In this document: positions 9,794 through 18,123 of the stretch, in pieces | Layout: each line of letters opens with the position of its first letter | Position numbering within the stretch: position 1 is the stretch's first letter | Assembly: GCF_000708885.1 (NCBI RefSeq) | Contig: NZ_JEOE01000035.1 | Coordinates: forward strand, 1-45,671 | Source of the DNA: Cellulomonas sp. HZM | Lineage (GTDB): Bacteria; Actinomycetota; Actinomycetes; Actinomycetales; Cellulomonadaceae | Direction of reading: 5' to 3' | DNA: 45,671 bases | Notes under the pieces: model-generated | What the model saw: only the letters and a program-made list of their open reading frames with translations | Databases searched by the model: none | What the model was told of the DNA's origin: nothing | Position numbers and translations under genes: made by a program

Positions 9794-11077
9794 ATGACGT
9801 CTTATCTCAAGCAGGTGTTCGGCGGTGGGGTGCGCCAGTTCGGCATGGTGATCGCGCTTGTCGTGCTGACGCTGTACTTCCAGGTGAAGACCGGCGGCAA
9901 GGTCCTGACGCCGACCAACGCGCAGAACATCATCAACGGCAACTCGTACATCCTGATCCTGGCGATCGGCATGGTGCTCGTCATCATCGCCGGCCACATC
10001 GACCTCTCCGTCGGGTCGGTCGCCGCGGCGGTCGGCATCATCGTGGCGATCGCGATGCGCGACTGGAACATCCCGTGGTGGGTGGGCATCCTGCTCGGCC
10101 TCGTGGTGGGTCTCGTGATCGGCGCGTGGCAGGGCACCTGGGTCGCGTATGTAGGGATCCCAGGCTTCATCACGACCCTCGCGGGCATGCTCATCTTCCG
10201 TGGTCTGAACCAGCTCATCGGCAAGAACAACTCGGTGCCGGTCCCGGACTCCTTCCAGAAGATCGGCTCCGGCTACCTGCCCGAGTGGGGGCCCAGCACG
10301 GGCCTCAACAACTCCACGCTGCTGCTCGGCCTCATCGCCATCGCCTGGGTGCTGTGGAGCGCGTTCCGCCAGATCAGCAAGAGCAAGGACCTCGACGCGA
10401 CGACGCCCGCACCGGTGATCATCACCCGCGCCGTGCTCATCAGCGCCGTGATCGCCTACCTGACCTACCTGTTCGGCTCGGGCCGCTCGGGCACGTCGTT
10501 CCCGATCTCGGGCTGCATCCTCGTCTTCCTCGTCCTCGTGTACAGCTTCGTCGCGAACCGCACGATCACGGGCCGCCACGTCTATGCCGTGGGTGGCAAC
10601 CGCTCCGCAGCCGCGCTGTCCGGTGTGAACATCAAGCACGTGAACTTCTTCGTCATGGCCAACATGTCGATGCTCGCGGCGCTCGCCGGCATGGTGTTCG
10701 TCGCTCGGTCCACCTCGTCCGGCCCGTCCGACGGTGTCGGCTGGGAGCTCGACGCGATCGCGGCCGTGTTCATCGGTGGCGCGGCCGTCTCCGGCGGTGT
10801 CGGCACAGTGCTCGGCTCCGTCATCGGTGGTCTGGTCATGGCCGTCCTCAACAACGGCCTCGCACTCCAGGGCGTCGGCTCCGACTGGACTCAGATCATC
10901 AAGGGCCTCGTCCTGCTGCTGGCCGTCGCGTTCGACGTCTACAACAAGGTGCAGGGCCGTCCCTCCATCATCGGAACCCTGCTGCGGGGCAAGTCCCGCC
11001 GTGAGGCGAGCCTCGAGGCCGCCGAGGATTCCGCAAGTGTCCCTGTGAGCGCCGGCGAGACCGCCGCCAAGGGCTGA
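9794..11077 (+). CDS. mmsB: Multiple-monosaccharide ABC importer, permease (MmsB/GguB type)
   Basis: 427 residues with about 10 hydrophobic segments and the type 2 sugar permease signature G-M-V-L-V-I-I-A-G-H-I-D-L-S-V-G-S near 58-74. Other family marks are R-T-I-T-G-R-H-V-Y-A-V-G-G-N and the I-G-G-A-A-V-S-G-G-V-G-T loop. The ATG at 9794 has AGGAAG 7 nt upstream and follows mmsA by 35 nt. The protein should form a homodimeric channel with MmsA bound inside and ChvE outside. The C-terminal 35 residues are hydrophilic and variable. Confidence 0.93.
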   Translation: MTSYLKQVFGGGVRQFGMVIALVVLTLYFQVKTGGKVLTPTNAQNIINGNSYILILAIGMVLVIIAGHIDLSVGSVAAAVGIIVAIAMRDWNIPWWVGILLGLVVGLVIGAWQGTWVAYVGIPGFITTLAGMLIFRGLNQLIGKNNSVPVPDSFQKIGSGYLPEWGPSTGLNNSTLLLGLIAIAWVLWSAFRQISKSKDLDATTPAPVIITRAVLISAVIAYLTYLFGSGRSGTSFPISGCILVFLVLVYSFVANRTITGRHVYAVGGNRSAAALSGVNIKHVNFFVMANMSMLAALAGMVFVARSTSSGPSDGVGWELDAIAAVFIGGAAVSGGVGTVLGSVIGGLVMAVLNNGLALQGVGSDWTQIIKGLVLLLAVAFDVYNKVQGRPSIIGTLLRGKSRREASLEAAEDSASVPVSAGETAAKG

Positions 11078-11094
11078 TCCACCACACCCCAAGT

Positions 11095-11112
11095 GCACCC
11101 GAGGACGGGTGC
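11095..11112 (+). promoter_or_regulatory. Intercistronic stem-loop between mmsB and chvE
   Basis: GCACCCG, loop AGGA, CGGGTGC: a perfect 7-bp stem 21 nt upstream of chvE. It is too short to be the operon end. An mRNA processing or stabilising element raising binding-protein yield over permease is a reasonable reading, by inference only. Confidence 0.4.
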
Positions 11113-11133
11113 CCGACAAGAAAGTGGTTTCTC

Positions 11134-12267
11134 ATGAAGAAGCTGGCCACCGCGTTCATCGCGCTGACCGCCGTGGGTGCGCTGTCGCTCTCCGCGTGCT
11201 CCTCGAACGACCGTGACGGCGACTCGGGCAGCAAGTCGACCCCGACCGCTGGCTCGACCGACGGTGCGACCGGCGGCGCCGGTTTCGCTGCCGACTCGAC
11301 CATCGGTGTCGCCCTGCCGCAGAAGACCTCGGAGAACTGGGTCCTCGCGGAGAACCTGTTCAACACGGACCTGAAGGACGCCGGCTTCAAGCCGATCGTC
11401 CAGTTCGGCAACTCGGGTGTCGCCGAGCAGCAGAACCAGATCCAGGCCATGGTCGAGCAGGGTGCCAAGGTCATCGTCGTCGGCGCCATCGACGGCTCGC
11501 AGCTCGGCACGCAGCTCAAGGCCGCCAAGGACTCGGGCGCGTACGTCATCGCCTACGACCGTCTCGTGAAGAACACGGACGCCGTGGACCTGTACATCGC
11601 GTTCGACAACTTCAAGGTCGGCGTCCTGCAGGGTGAGGCCCTCCTCAAGGGTCTGGCCGAGCGCAAGGGCTCGGGCCCGTACAACATCGAGCTCGTCGCC
11701 GGCTCGCCGGACGACGCGAACGCGACCCCGTTCTTCAACGGCGCCATGCAGGTCCTGCAGCCGAAGATCAACGACGGCACGCTGAAGGTCGTCTCGAAGC
11801 AGACCGGCTTCGACCAGGTCGCGACGCAGGGCTGGAAGGCCGAGAACGTCCAGAAGCGCTTCGACACGATCATGTCGGCGAACTACTCGGGCGGCACCAA
11901 GCTGGACGGCGTCCTGTCGCCCAACGACACGCTGGCCCGTGGCGTGCTGACCTCGGTCAAGCAGGCCGGCCAGACGGACGTCCCGGTCATCACCGGCCAG
12001 GACTCCGAGGTCGAGTCGGTCAAGTCGATCATGGAGGGCGTGCAGTACTCCACGATCTACAAGGACACGCGTGAGCTCGTCGCGCAGACCGTCAAGACGA
12101 TCAAGGACCTCCAGGCCGGCAAGGACCCCGAGGTCAACGACACCAAGTCCTACGACAACGGTGTGAAGATCGTCCCGGCGTACCTGCTGACGCCGGTCGT
12201 CGTGACCAAGGAGAACGCTGCCGAGGTCTACGCGAACGACCCGACGCTCGGCCCGCTCACCAAGTGA
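11134..12267 (+). CDS. chvE: Multiple-monosaccharide ABC importer, sugar-binding lipoprotein (ChvE type)
   Basis: 377 residues. A lipoprotein signal peptide (MKKLATAFIALTAVGA) has lipobox L-S-A-C with Cys22 as the lipidated residue, then a Ser/Thr/Gly/Asp-rich linker to about 48. The rest is a periplasmic-binding-protein fold of the sugar type: I-G-V-A-L-P, E-N-W near 63-65, Q-I-Q-A-M-V-E-Q-G-A-K-V-I-V-V-G-A-I-D-G, and Y-D-R-L near 148. It captures a monosaccharide at the outer face of the membrane for MmsAB. It is the last gene of the operon and is followed 16 nt later by a strong terminator. Confidence 0.93.
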   Translation: MKKLATAFIALTAVGALSLSACSSNDRDGDSGSKSTPTAGSTDGATGGAGFAADSTIGVALPQKTSENWVLAENLFNTDLKDAGFKPIVQFGNSGVAEQQNQIQAMVEQGAKVIVVGAIDGSQLGTQLKAAKDSGAYVIAYDRLVKNTDAVDLYIAFDNFKVGVLQGEALLKGLAERKGSGPYNIELVAGSPDDANATPFFNGAMQVLQPKINDGTLKVVSKQTGFDQVATQGWKAENVQKRFDTIMSANYSGGTKLDGVLSPNDTLARGVLTSVKQAGQTDVPVITGQDSEVESVKSIMEGVQYSTIYKDTRELVAQTVKTIKDLQAGKDPEVNDTKSYDNGVKIVPAYLLTPVVVTKENAAEVYANDPTLGPLTK

Positions 12268-12283
12268 GCTGACCAGCAGCACT

Positions 12284-12321
12284 GAAGGTGCCCCCCGGGT
12301 CTCGACCCGGGGGGCACCTTC
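12284..12321 (+). terminator. Rho-independent-like terminator of the sugar operon
   Basis: A perfect 18-bp inverted repeat, GAAGGTGCCCCCCGGGTC paired with its complement at 12304-12321, with only two nominal loop bases. There is no T tract, as is common in actinobacteria. Confidence 0.85.
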
Positions 12322-12379
12322 GTTCCCGGGGGGCACGGTCCTTCTCGGGGTTCTCTCTCGGTGCAGCCCGCCGGGGAAG

Positions 12380-12417
12380 ACGAAGGCCCGCCGCGATCAC
12401 TCGCGGCGGGCCTTCGT
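12380..12417 (-). terminator. Terminator of prfB
   Basis: A perfect 17-bp inverted repeat (12380-12396 with 12401-12417, loop TCAC) 20 nt past the prfB stop. With the hairpin at 12284 it insulates convergent transcription. Confidence 0.82.
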
Positions 12418-12437
12418 CGTGCGCGTCGGCGTGGCCG

Positions 12438-13550
12438 TCAGCCGTTGACCTCGGCCGAGCGGCGCCAGCGGATGCCGGCCTCGATGAAGTCGTCGATGTC
12501 CCCGTCGAACACGGCGGCCGGGTTGCCGACCTCATGCTCGGTGCGCAGGTCCTTGACCATCTGGTACGGCTGCAGCACGTAGGAGCGCATCTGGTCGCCC
12601 CAGCTGGCCTTGATGTCTCCGGCCATCTCCTTCTTCTTCGCGTCCTCCTCGGCCTTGCGGACCAGCAGCAGGCGGGACTGCAGGACGCGCAGCGCGGCGG
12701 CGCGGTTCTGGATCTGCGACTTCTCGTTCTGCATCGACACGACGATGCCCGTGGGGATGTGCGTCATGCGCACCGCGGAGTCGGTGGTGTTGACCGACTG
12801 GCCCCCGGGGCCTGACGAGCGGAACACGTCGACCTTGATCTCCGACTCGGGGATCTCGATGGAGTCGGTCTGCTCGATGAGCGGGATGACCTCGACCGCG
12901 GCGAACGACGTCTGGCGGCGGCCCTGGTTGTCGAACGGCGAGATTCGCACCAGGCGGTGCGTGCCGGCCTCGACGGACAGGTGCCCGAACGCATAGGGCG
13001 CCTTGACCTCGAACGTCGCCGACTTGAGGCCGGCCTCCTCCGCGTAGGAGGTGTCCATCACGGTGGTCGGGTAGCCGTGGCGCTCGGCCCAGCGCAGGTA
13101 CATGCGCATGAGCATCTCGGCGAAGTCGGCGGCGTCGACGCCACCGGCACCCGCGCGGATCGTCACGACGGCCTCGCGCTGGTCGTACTCCCCCGCGAGC
13201 AGCGTCCGCACCTCGAGCTCGCCCAGGTCCTTGCGGATCTTCTCCAGGTCGGCCTCGGCCTCGAGCAGGCTGTCCTCGTCCTGCATCTCGTTGCCGAGCT
13301 CGACGAGCGTCTCGAGGTCGTCGATGCGGCTGCCGAGCTTGCTCACGCGGTCCAGCTCCGCCTGCGCGGCGGACAGCGCGCTCGTGACCTTCTGCGCCGA
13401 GTCCGGGTCGTCCCACAGGTCCGGCGCGGAGGCCTGCTCCGACAGCTGCGCGATCTTCGCCTGCAGCGCCGTCGGGTCGCTCACCGCCTGGATCGACTCG
13501 AGGGTCGTGCGCAGGTCGCGGATCTCGGCGGGGAAGTCAGTGGTGGCCAC
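12438..13550 (-). CDS. prfB: Peptide chain release factor 2
   Basis: 370 residues from the GTG at 13550 ([10 protein letters not shown]). RF2 recognises UGA/UAA and triggers peptidyl-tRNA hydrolysis. The codon-recognition tripeptide S-P-F is present in [11 protein letters not shown], and the catalytic G-G-Q is in [17 protein letters not shown]. The S-P-F rather than P-x-T tripeptide separates it from RF1. It is a single uninterrupted frame, so there is no programmed +1 frameshift like the one in E. coli prfB. The next minus-strand core genes downstream (ftsE onward) lie about 5.9 kb away, beyond the plus-strand sugar cassette. Confidence 0.97.
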   Translation of the reverse strand: MATTDFPAEIRDLRTTLESIQAVSDPTALQAKIAQLSEQASAPDLWDDPDSAQKVTSALSAAQAELDRVSKLGSRIDDLETLVELGNEMQDEDSLLEAEADLEKIRKDLGELEVRTLLAGEYDQREAVVTIRAGAGGVDAADFAEMLMRMYLRWAERHGYPTTVMDTSYAEEAGLKSATFEVKAPYAFGHLSVEAGTHRLVRISPFDNQGRRQTSFAAVEVIPLIEQTDSIEIPESEIKVDVFRSSGPGGQSVNTTDSAVRMTHIPTGIVVSMQNEKSQIQNRAAALRVLQSRLLLVRKAEEDAKKKEMAGDIKASWGDQMRSYVLQPYQMVKDLRTEHEVGNPAAVFDGDIDDFIEAGIRWRRSAEVNG

Positions 13551-13608
13551 GACCGTCCAGGCTACCCGCTCGCGGCGCACCGACCGGTCGGTGCGTGCGG
13601 GGCGCCGC

Positions 13609-14012
13609 TCAGCCGGCGCGCGCATCGGACGTCGCGCGGATCCGGATGCCATCGCTCCACGGCTCGAGCACCCACGACAGCAGGGGCGGACGCACGAGCG
13701 CCTCGACCTCGACCCGCGCAGTCCGGCCGTCGGCCGATGCGTCGGCGGTCCACGCGAGGTCCCGCCAGCGTCCGGCCTGGTCGCGGTTGTCCTCCAGGTA
13801 CTGCTCCACGGCGGCGTGCACGCTCCCGTCCGTGAGCGTCGGACGGGTCGGGTCCGAGCGGGACGGGGCGCGGTCGGGGTCGAAGTACACGTCCGGCCAG
13901 CGCGACCAGCCGCTTGCGCTCCAGGTGCACTCCCGCGGCCGACCCGACGACCGTCACGAGCAGCATCGCGACCACGACGAGACCGATCGTCAGCAGCAGC
14001 TCGTCCGGACGC
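13609..14012 (-). pseudogene. TadG-like / pilus-assembly-related protein, frameshifted and lacking a start
   Basis: Two frames together give one recognisable protein. The upper frame reads [36 protein letters not shown], an N-terminal membrane helix typical of Tad/Flp-associated pseudopilin-like proteins. Near 13890-13899 the frame changes, and the rest continues as Y-F-D-P-D-R-A-P ... [11 protein letters not shown] to the stop at 13609. The Ala/Asp-rich stretch that normally joins the two parts is missing. No ATG, GTG or TTG lies just before E-L-L-L-T-I-G; the stop codon of the island gene at 14013 sits there instead. It appears to be decayed, or truncated by island insertion. A sequencing error could explain the frame break but not the missing start. 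Confidence 0.6.
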
Positions 14013-14795
14013 CTAACGCCCGGACGGGGTCTCGTCAGCGATAGGCGATGGGAGATGAGCGAGGGCGGCGCCGTCTGACCGAGAGAGCCAGTACCGTCGT
14101 TGTCGAGGGCGAACGATGAACAGGTCGCGAGGCAGGCTTTCTGGGATGAGGACTTCGCGGCTTGAGCCATCGCCTTCGGTGTCGTTGAGCCAGAGCATCG
14201 AGGTTCCGATGTCGATGAACCACTCGTCGTCTGCACCGGTTTCCGCCTGCAGGCCGTAGCTCACAACCATGACGTGTGGAAAGTCGACGCCATCAACCTT
14301 GATGCCGCGTTCGTTAGTCATCCACCCCGCCACTGTTCGCTCGACCTGGAGTTCTTGGCGTCGCGTCTCGCCTGGCGTGAGCGTGTACTTGAACGCCATC
14401 CAGTCGGACTCGCTAGGTGGACGGTGAGAGATCGTCACCTCGACGGTGGTGTCGCCGTCGTTACGCACATTGACGACGCAACTAGCCGCGATCCGGTCCT
14501 CGCCATCCTTGGGCAGACGAAGCGTCTCCACGCCTCGCAGTGCGGGTGGTGGCCAGGCGACGTCGGAGAGCGTCACCGCCACGCTCGGCATCGCTGCGTT
14601 GATGCTCGCCCGCTGGGTCTCAAGAACCAGCTCGCGACCGTTTGACTCTTCCCGACGGGCGACAGCGAGTGCCTCGTTCGCCGTGTTCAGCGCTCTACCA
14701 GACACCTTGACGCTGCGGTGAGTCTCAATCGACTGCCACGCCACGACACCAGCTGCGATGAAGGCCGCCACAACGGCCCAGTCGTCAGAGTTCAC
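14013..14795 (-). CDS. Hypothetical protein with N-terminal membrane anchor
   Basis: 260 residues from a GTG at 14795. Residues about 5-22 form a single hydrophobic helix (W-A-V-V-A-A-F-I-A-A-G-V-V-A-W), followed by a short charged helix (about 25-65). A soluble region then contains beta-strand-like segments (V-A-V-T-L-S-D-V, S-C-V-V-N-V-R-N-D-G-D-T-T-V-E-V-T-I). I do not recognise a domain. The pattern of a small TM anchor plus a beta-rich domain with V-N-V-R-N-D-G is common among island-borne hypothetical proteins. Third-position G/C is lower than in the core genes. Its stop codon lies exactly at the edge of the broken TadG-like gene, marking the left border of the island. Confidence 0.65.
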   Translation of the reverse strand: MNSDDWAVVAAFIAAGVVAWQSIETHRSVKVSGRALNTANEALAVARREESNGRELVLETQRASINAAMPSVAVTLSDVAWPPPALRGVETLRLPKDGEDRIAASCVVNVRNDGDTTVEVTISHRPPSESDWMAFKYTLTPGETRRQELQVERTVAGWMTNERGIKVDGVDFPHVMVVSYGLQAETGADDEWFIDIGTSMLWLNDTEGDGSSREVLIPESLPRDLFIVRPRQRRYWLSRSDGAALAHLPSPIADETPSGR

Positions 14796-14853
14796 GTTGC
14801 GAACCTAGCCCGAGGGGTGGCCACTGAACAGGCGTAGCCGAGCACTCGAACGA

Positions 14854-14898
14854 CTGAACGCCGCCCCTCGCCCTTGGTGGGCGGGAGGCGGCGTTCAG
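14854..14898 (-). terminator. Terminator downstream of lsr2
   Basis: Arms 14854-14873 and 14879-14898 pair over 20 bp with two mismatches (first 12 bp CTGAACGCCGCC perfect), loop TTGGT. It starts 20 nt past the Lsr2 stop. Confidence 0.75.
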
Positions 14899-14917
14899 CG
14901 CCGAGTGTGGACTGCGC

Positions 14918-15244
14918 TCAGTGAGCCGCGTTATAGATGTCGAGCAGGTCCTGTCGGATACGGCCGCGGTCGCCGACTTCGTGTCCCTGGGCGCGCAGCC
15001 AGGTCCGCGCGGCGTCAGTGTTGGATGCGCCCCGCCCCGGTCGTCGGGAGGCCGTGCGGGTGGTCGCCCCACTGGTACGGCGGCCGGCCTTCACGTAGGG
15101 GGCAACCGCCGCCTCGAACGCAGCGACGTTCTGCTCGTTCAAGTCGATCTCGTACGACTTGCCGGCGTACGAGAACGCGACCGTGGTCGACGCCTCGGAC
15201 CCGTCCAGGTCGTCCGTCAAAGTGACAATCGTGCGCTGCGCCAT
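14918..15244 (-). CDS. lsr2: Lsr2-family nucleoid-associated protein / xenogeneic silencer
   Basis: 108 residues, the usual Lsr2 size. The N-terminal dimerisation domain shows V-T-L-T-D-D-L-D-G and the K-S-Y-E-I-D-L-N-E-Q-N block. A basic linker follows (about 55-75, rich in R/T/G). The C-terminal DNA-binding domain has the R-G-R-I AT-hook-like motif in D-R-G-R-I-R-Q-D-L-L-D-I-Y. Lsr2 coats AT-rich, usually foreign, DNA and silences it. The gene lies inside the accessory island, 40 nt after the stop of the nuclease gene on the same strand. It could be an island-borne second copy; whether the core genome has another cannot be seen here. Confidence 0.93.
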   Translation of the reverse strand: MAQRTIVTLTDDLDGSEASTTVAFSYAGKSYEIDLNEQNVAAFEAAVAPYVKAGRRTSGATTRTASRRPGRGASNTDAARTWLRAQGHEVGDRGRIRQDLLDIYNAAH

Positions 15245-15284
15245 GGGCCCTACACGGGTTGTGATTGCCGCAGCTGATGCGGGG

Positions 15285-16709
15285 CTACTTGAGTGTCAAT
15301 CCGAGCTCACGGGCGACGCGATGCTGCGTCGTGGACCAGTTACTCAGGTCGCTCGGAGTTATCTCAACCAGGAGAATACCCGCGTCCCGTGCCAGATTTC
15401 GCTTCAGCTCCGACTTCCGGTCATATGCAGGCACCCCGGCCAAGCCGAAGTACTCGATGAACATGTCACCGATTCGGAAGTCGGCACGCTTCTGGCTGCC
15501 GGGGTAGACCGGTTCTCGCGAGTGTTCGACTCCGAGGCCGTGCAGCCAGTCGTCGATCGTCTTCTCCCCGAGCGACGTGCACATGTGCCCGTCGTTAGCC
15601 AGCACGCGGGTGCCCACGACCATCCGTTGCGCCCCGTCGCTGATCAGTCCGGATGCTACGAGCGCGCCGAACCACGTCCCGTACTGGGAACGCCAACCGT
15701 GCCCGAGTGAAGCTTGAAGGCGGAGCGCATTGAGATAGAGGTCGGGGTCATCAGTTGCGAATACGTCTCCGAGCCACCCTTGTGAGGGAACGCGCTCGAT
15801 CAACTCGGCGATAGAGATGAGTACGTCGAGAGGGCGCTCACTGGGTCCTGCGTCCGCAAGTTCGCGGTCGAACGCTTCGTGGCAACTCGGGCAGATCCGG
15901 GCGCGCGCCGGCCCGACCGCAAGCGCGTACACCGAGGGCGTGAACCACTCCTGGCAGAGAACGCAGTGCCGCCGTGTCGGGCTCGAAGGCAGGCTACCGC
16001 GCACAAGGTGGTGTACGACTTCCTCTGTCGCTTCCCCTTGAGCATGGAGACGAACGAGTCGTCTCGCAGCGGGGGCGGACAGGAACGAGAGTCGCCGGAG
16101 GATCGCGGCCGTCTCCTCTGGAGTGCCCGGCAGCGATGCGATCGGGACGACCGTCCCGCCCACATAGAGGGACTCCGCCTCGGCGAGCCTCAGTACGTCG
16201 AGCGCCTCGCCATCGGGCGTGAAGGTGCCGCAGAGCCGTGTGCCGACCGCTCGAAGCTCAAGCGGAGGCTGGTCGGGCGCATTGACTGAGGTAACAACTC
16301 GCCGGCTTCCGTCAACCGCGATACGAATCGGCGTCACCGCTTCCACCATGCGGACGATTTGCTGGTACGGGTCGGACCGCCAAGCCTCTAGCCAGTAGTG
16401 CTCGCTTGTTTCGAGCCTCAGTGGCGTTTCAGTGTCGTCGGGGCGAGCGTGGCGAAGTTTGAGCCGTGTCGCGGGCATCTTGGCGATGCCAAAGGTGATC
16501 GGCTGTTCGGTCTCGGATTCTGCCGCGAGGTGAGCCGTGATCTTGTTGCCCAGGTCCAGGCTCAGTCCAACTCTGGACGGTGAACCGTCGCGCAGCAAAC
16601 GACTTCGCCACATCGCATATTCGGGGCTCCGCTCGACGAGGTCCTCACACTCGACGGAGAACCGCGCGATGCGGGCGTCCGTTGGGCGCCCCTCACGAAA
16701 CATCGTCAT
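15285..16709 (-). CDS. Predicted nuclease with zinc ribbon and PD-(D/E)XK/Vsr-like C-terminal domain
   Basis: 474 residues if started at the ATG at 16709; the open frame extends upstream without recognisable sequence. Residues 1-245 match nothing I know. A four-cysteine zinc ribbon follows: C249-V-L-C252 and C273-P-S-C276. The C-terminal part (about 380-470) reads E-K-x-I-D-D-W-L, then R-A-D-F-R-I-G-D-M-F-I-E-Y-F-G-L with Asp410 and Glu419, then K432 and K436, then G-I-L-L-V-E-I. This fits the restriction-endonuclease-like fold (D-x8-E-Y...K). A DNA-cutting role is inferred from that motif. It may share a transcript with lsr2. Base composition is less GC-rich than in core genes. I cannot assign it to a named defence family. 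Confidence 0.68.
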   Translation of the reverse strand: MTMFREGRPTDARIARFSVECEDLVERSPEYAMWRSRLLRDGSPSRVGLSLDLGNKITAHLAAESETEQPITFGIAKMPATRLKLRHARPDDTETPLRLETSEHYWLEAWRSDPYQQIVRMVEAVTPIRIAVDGSRRVVTSVNAPDQPPLELRAVGTRLCGTFTPDGEALDVLRLAEAESLYVGGTVVPIASLPGTPEETAAILRRLSFLSAPAARRLVRLHAQGEATEEVVHHLVRGSLPSSPTRRHCVLCQEWFTPSVYALAVGPARARICPSCHEAFDRELADAGPSERPLDVLISIAELIERVPSQGWLGDVFATDDPDLYLNALRLQASLGHGWRSQYGTWFGALVASGLISDGAQRMVVGTRVLANDGHMCTSLGEKTIDDWLHGLGVEHSREPVYPGSQKRADFRIGDMFIEYFGLAGVPAYDRKSELKRNLARDAGILLVEITPSDLSNWSTTQHRVARELGLTLK

Positions 16710-17602
16710 GCCCGGACGGTACTCGGTGGATCTGACCCGCTGCCCGCATCCCGTTGGGGCTTCAGCTTCACGGGTCGGCACCAGTACACCATCGGCACCC
16801 ATGCGCCACGCTTTCTGGACCGATGCCCCCTGGACCACGGACCGGCACCCGAGAGCACGCATCCAGCCAGTCCCCCGCACCGGTCACCCTCCTACCTCAC
16901 CCGACCCGGGACCCACCCGCGCACTGTCCGCCCTGGGCCGTCTTGCCGCGACGAGGCGGCGAACCGACCCGACCCCCACCTCCCAGCAGCACGAGCAGCT
17001 CGTGGGGCTTGTCTCCCAGCACAGGAACGAGCACGGCCTCACGGCGTACGGGCACCCGACCACACGGGCCGTTGACCACACACGAGCCGGCAGGTCGCAG
17101 ACCGGTGCAGCCCAGCGAGCACCGCGAGCGTAGGCGTGGGCACCGGTCAGCGACCGCACCGGCGGACCGCACCGTCCCGCTCAACGTGACCACCACCCCG
17201 CACCACCATCCACCGGTTAGTCGCTCCACCATCTGCACCATGACCGTGACCCACGCGCGCCACGCACCGGTCCGCTTCCTGGTCGCCTTGGGTCGTCACT
17301 GGGCAAGGCCCGAGCCGCTCCTGCTGGACCGATGTGGAAGCTGGCTGGTGAAGCCTGCCCTCTGCTCCCAGACCGGGCCGCCCTGCGTGGCGGAAGACCT
17401 ACGAGGCCGGCGGCCAAACAACACTCTCATTACCCTCCTACTGCGCGCTCTACGAACATGGTGGGACGGTGGGTGCGTTTATGCAGGTCAGAGTGCCGTC
17501 CCGGGGTGTATTTCACTGTGCCTATCAGGTGGGTACGGGATGGGCGCGAGACTTCCTGCGGCGTATGGGCGGACACATATCCTTAAAGGACATTCGCACG
17601 CG
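16710..17602. other. Accessory-island stretch without a convincing gene
   Basis: About 890 nt. Open frames exist on both strands, but their translations are Pro/Thr/Arg/His-rich, start-poor and unlike any protein I know. The part before 17250 is GC-rich and C-rich on this strand; 17400-17602 is more AT-rich. It should contain the promoter of the nuclease gene (minus strand). I see no RNA gene. Confidence 0.4.
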
Positions 17603-17616
17603 AAAGGACTTCCGAT

Positions 17617-17637
17617 ATGGCACCCCGGCACCTGGTG
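17617..17637 (+). pseudogene. Possible gene start cut off by the IS3 element
   Basis: A good Shine-Dalgarno sequence (AAAGGA, 17603-17608) lies 8 nt before ATG 17617, encoding M-A-P-R-H-L-V. The IS left end begins at 17638, right after codon 7. The DNA beyond the IS right end does not give a recognisable continuation, so the identity is unknown and the call is tentative. Confidence 0.3.
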
Positions 17638-17674
17638 TGTCCCGCGTTCCGTGGAGTCGGATTCCTGGATTCTT
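17638..17674 (+). repeat. IS3 left terminal inverted repeat
   Basis: It pairs with 18850-18885: three mismatches and one single-base gap over 37 bp, with the inner block GGAGTCGGATT identical in both. Confidence 0.88.
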
Positions 17675-17703
17675 GTGCCACTTGACCCTTGAAGGAGGGC
17701 CTC

Positions 17704-18123
17704 GTGGGACGTCGTGGATACCCGCCGGAGTTCCGGCGCAAAGTGCTCGACCTGCTCGACGCCGGCCGGTCCGTGGCCGACGTGGCCAGGGACCTGGAGA
17801 TCAGCGCCGAGTCGATCTACACCTGGCGGCGCCAGGACCGGATCGATCGCGGTCTGGTCCCGGGACTGACCAGCGCGGAGAAGTCCGAGCTGTCGGCCGC
17901 ACGCAAGCGGATCGCTGAGCTGGAGGCCGAGCTGGCGATCCATCGTCGGGCCAGTGAGTTGCTGGGGAAGGTGGCGCCCCCAAAAGGCGGTACGAGGCCA
18001 TCGCGGCGATGGCCGCCCAGGGCCACGCCGTGCAGGTCGCGACCCGTGTCCTGGGTACCTCGGAGTCCGGTTTCTACGCCTGGCGCACCCGGGCGCCCTC
18101 GCAGCGTTCGATCCGGCACGTGA
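17704..18123 (+). CDS. IS3 transposase OrfA (helix-turn-helix)
   Basis: 139 residues from the GTG at 17704, chosen because AAGGAGG (17692-17698) sits 5 nt upstream. The protein has a typical IS3 OrfA helix-turn-helix (Y-P-P-E-F-R-R-K-V-L-D-L-L ... S-A-E-S-I-Y-T-W-R-R-Q-D) and then a leucine-zipper-like segment (E-L-S-A-A-R-K-R-I-A-E-L-E-A-E-L-A-I-H-R-R-A). Residues after K-V-A-P-P-K are translated only when frameshifting fails. The normal product of interest is the OrfAB fusion made by -1 slippage at 17979-17985. Confidence 0.9.
   Translation: MGRRGYPPEFRRKVLDLLDAGRSVADVARDLEISAESIYTWRRQDRIDRGLVPGLTSAEKSELSAARKRIAELEAELAIHRRASELLGKVAPPKGGTRPSRRWPPRATPCRSRPVSWVPRSPVSTPGAPGRPRSVRSGT
17979..17985 (+). 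promoter_or_regulatory. Programmed -1 frameshift slippery site
   Basis: CCCAAAA in the OrfA phase C-CCA-AAA, a canonical X-XXY-YYZ heptamer. A -1 slip moves OrfA into the OrfB frame (P-K-R-R-Y-E-A-I-A-A-M-A), giving OrfAB. Confidence 0.8.

Noticed and set aside
12438..13550. Programmed frameshift in prfB
   Set aside because: The RF2 frame is continuous, with no internal UGA.
16754..17692. 312-codon plus-strand frame in the island gap
   Set aside because: Pro/Thr/His/Arg-rich, no domain, no coding-like codon bias along its length, and it runs into the IS left end.
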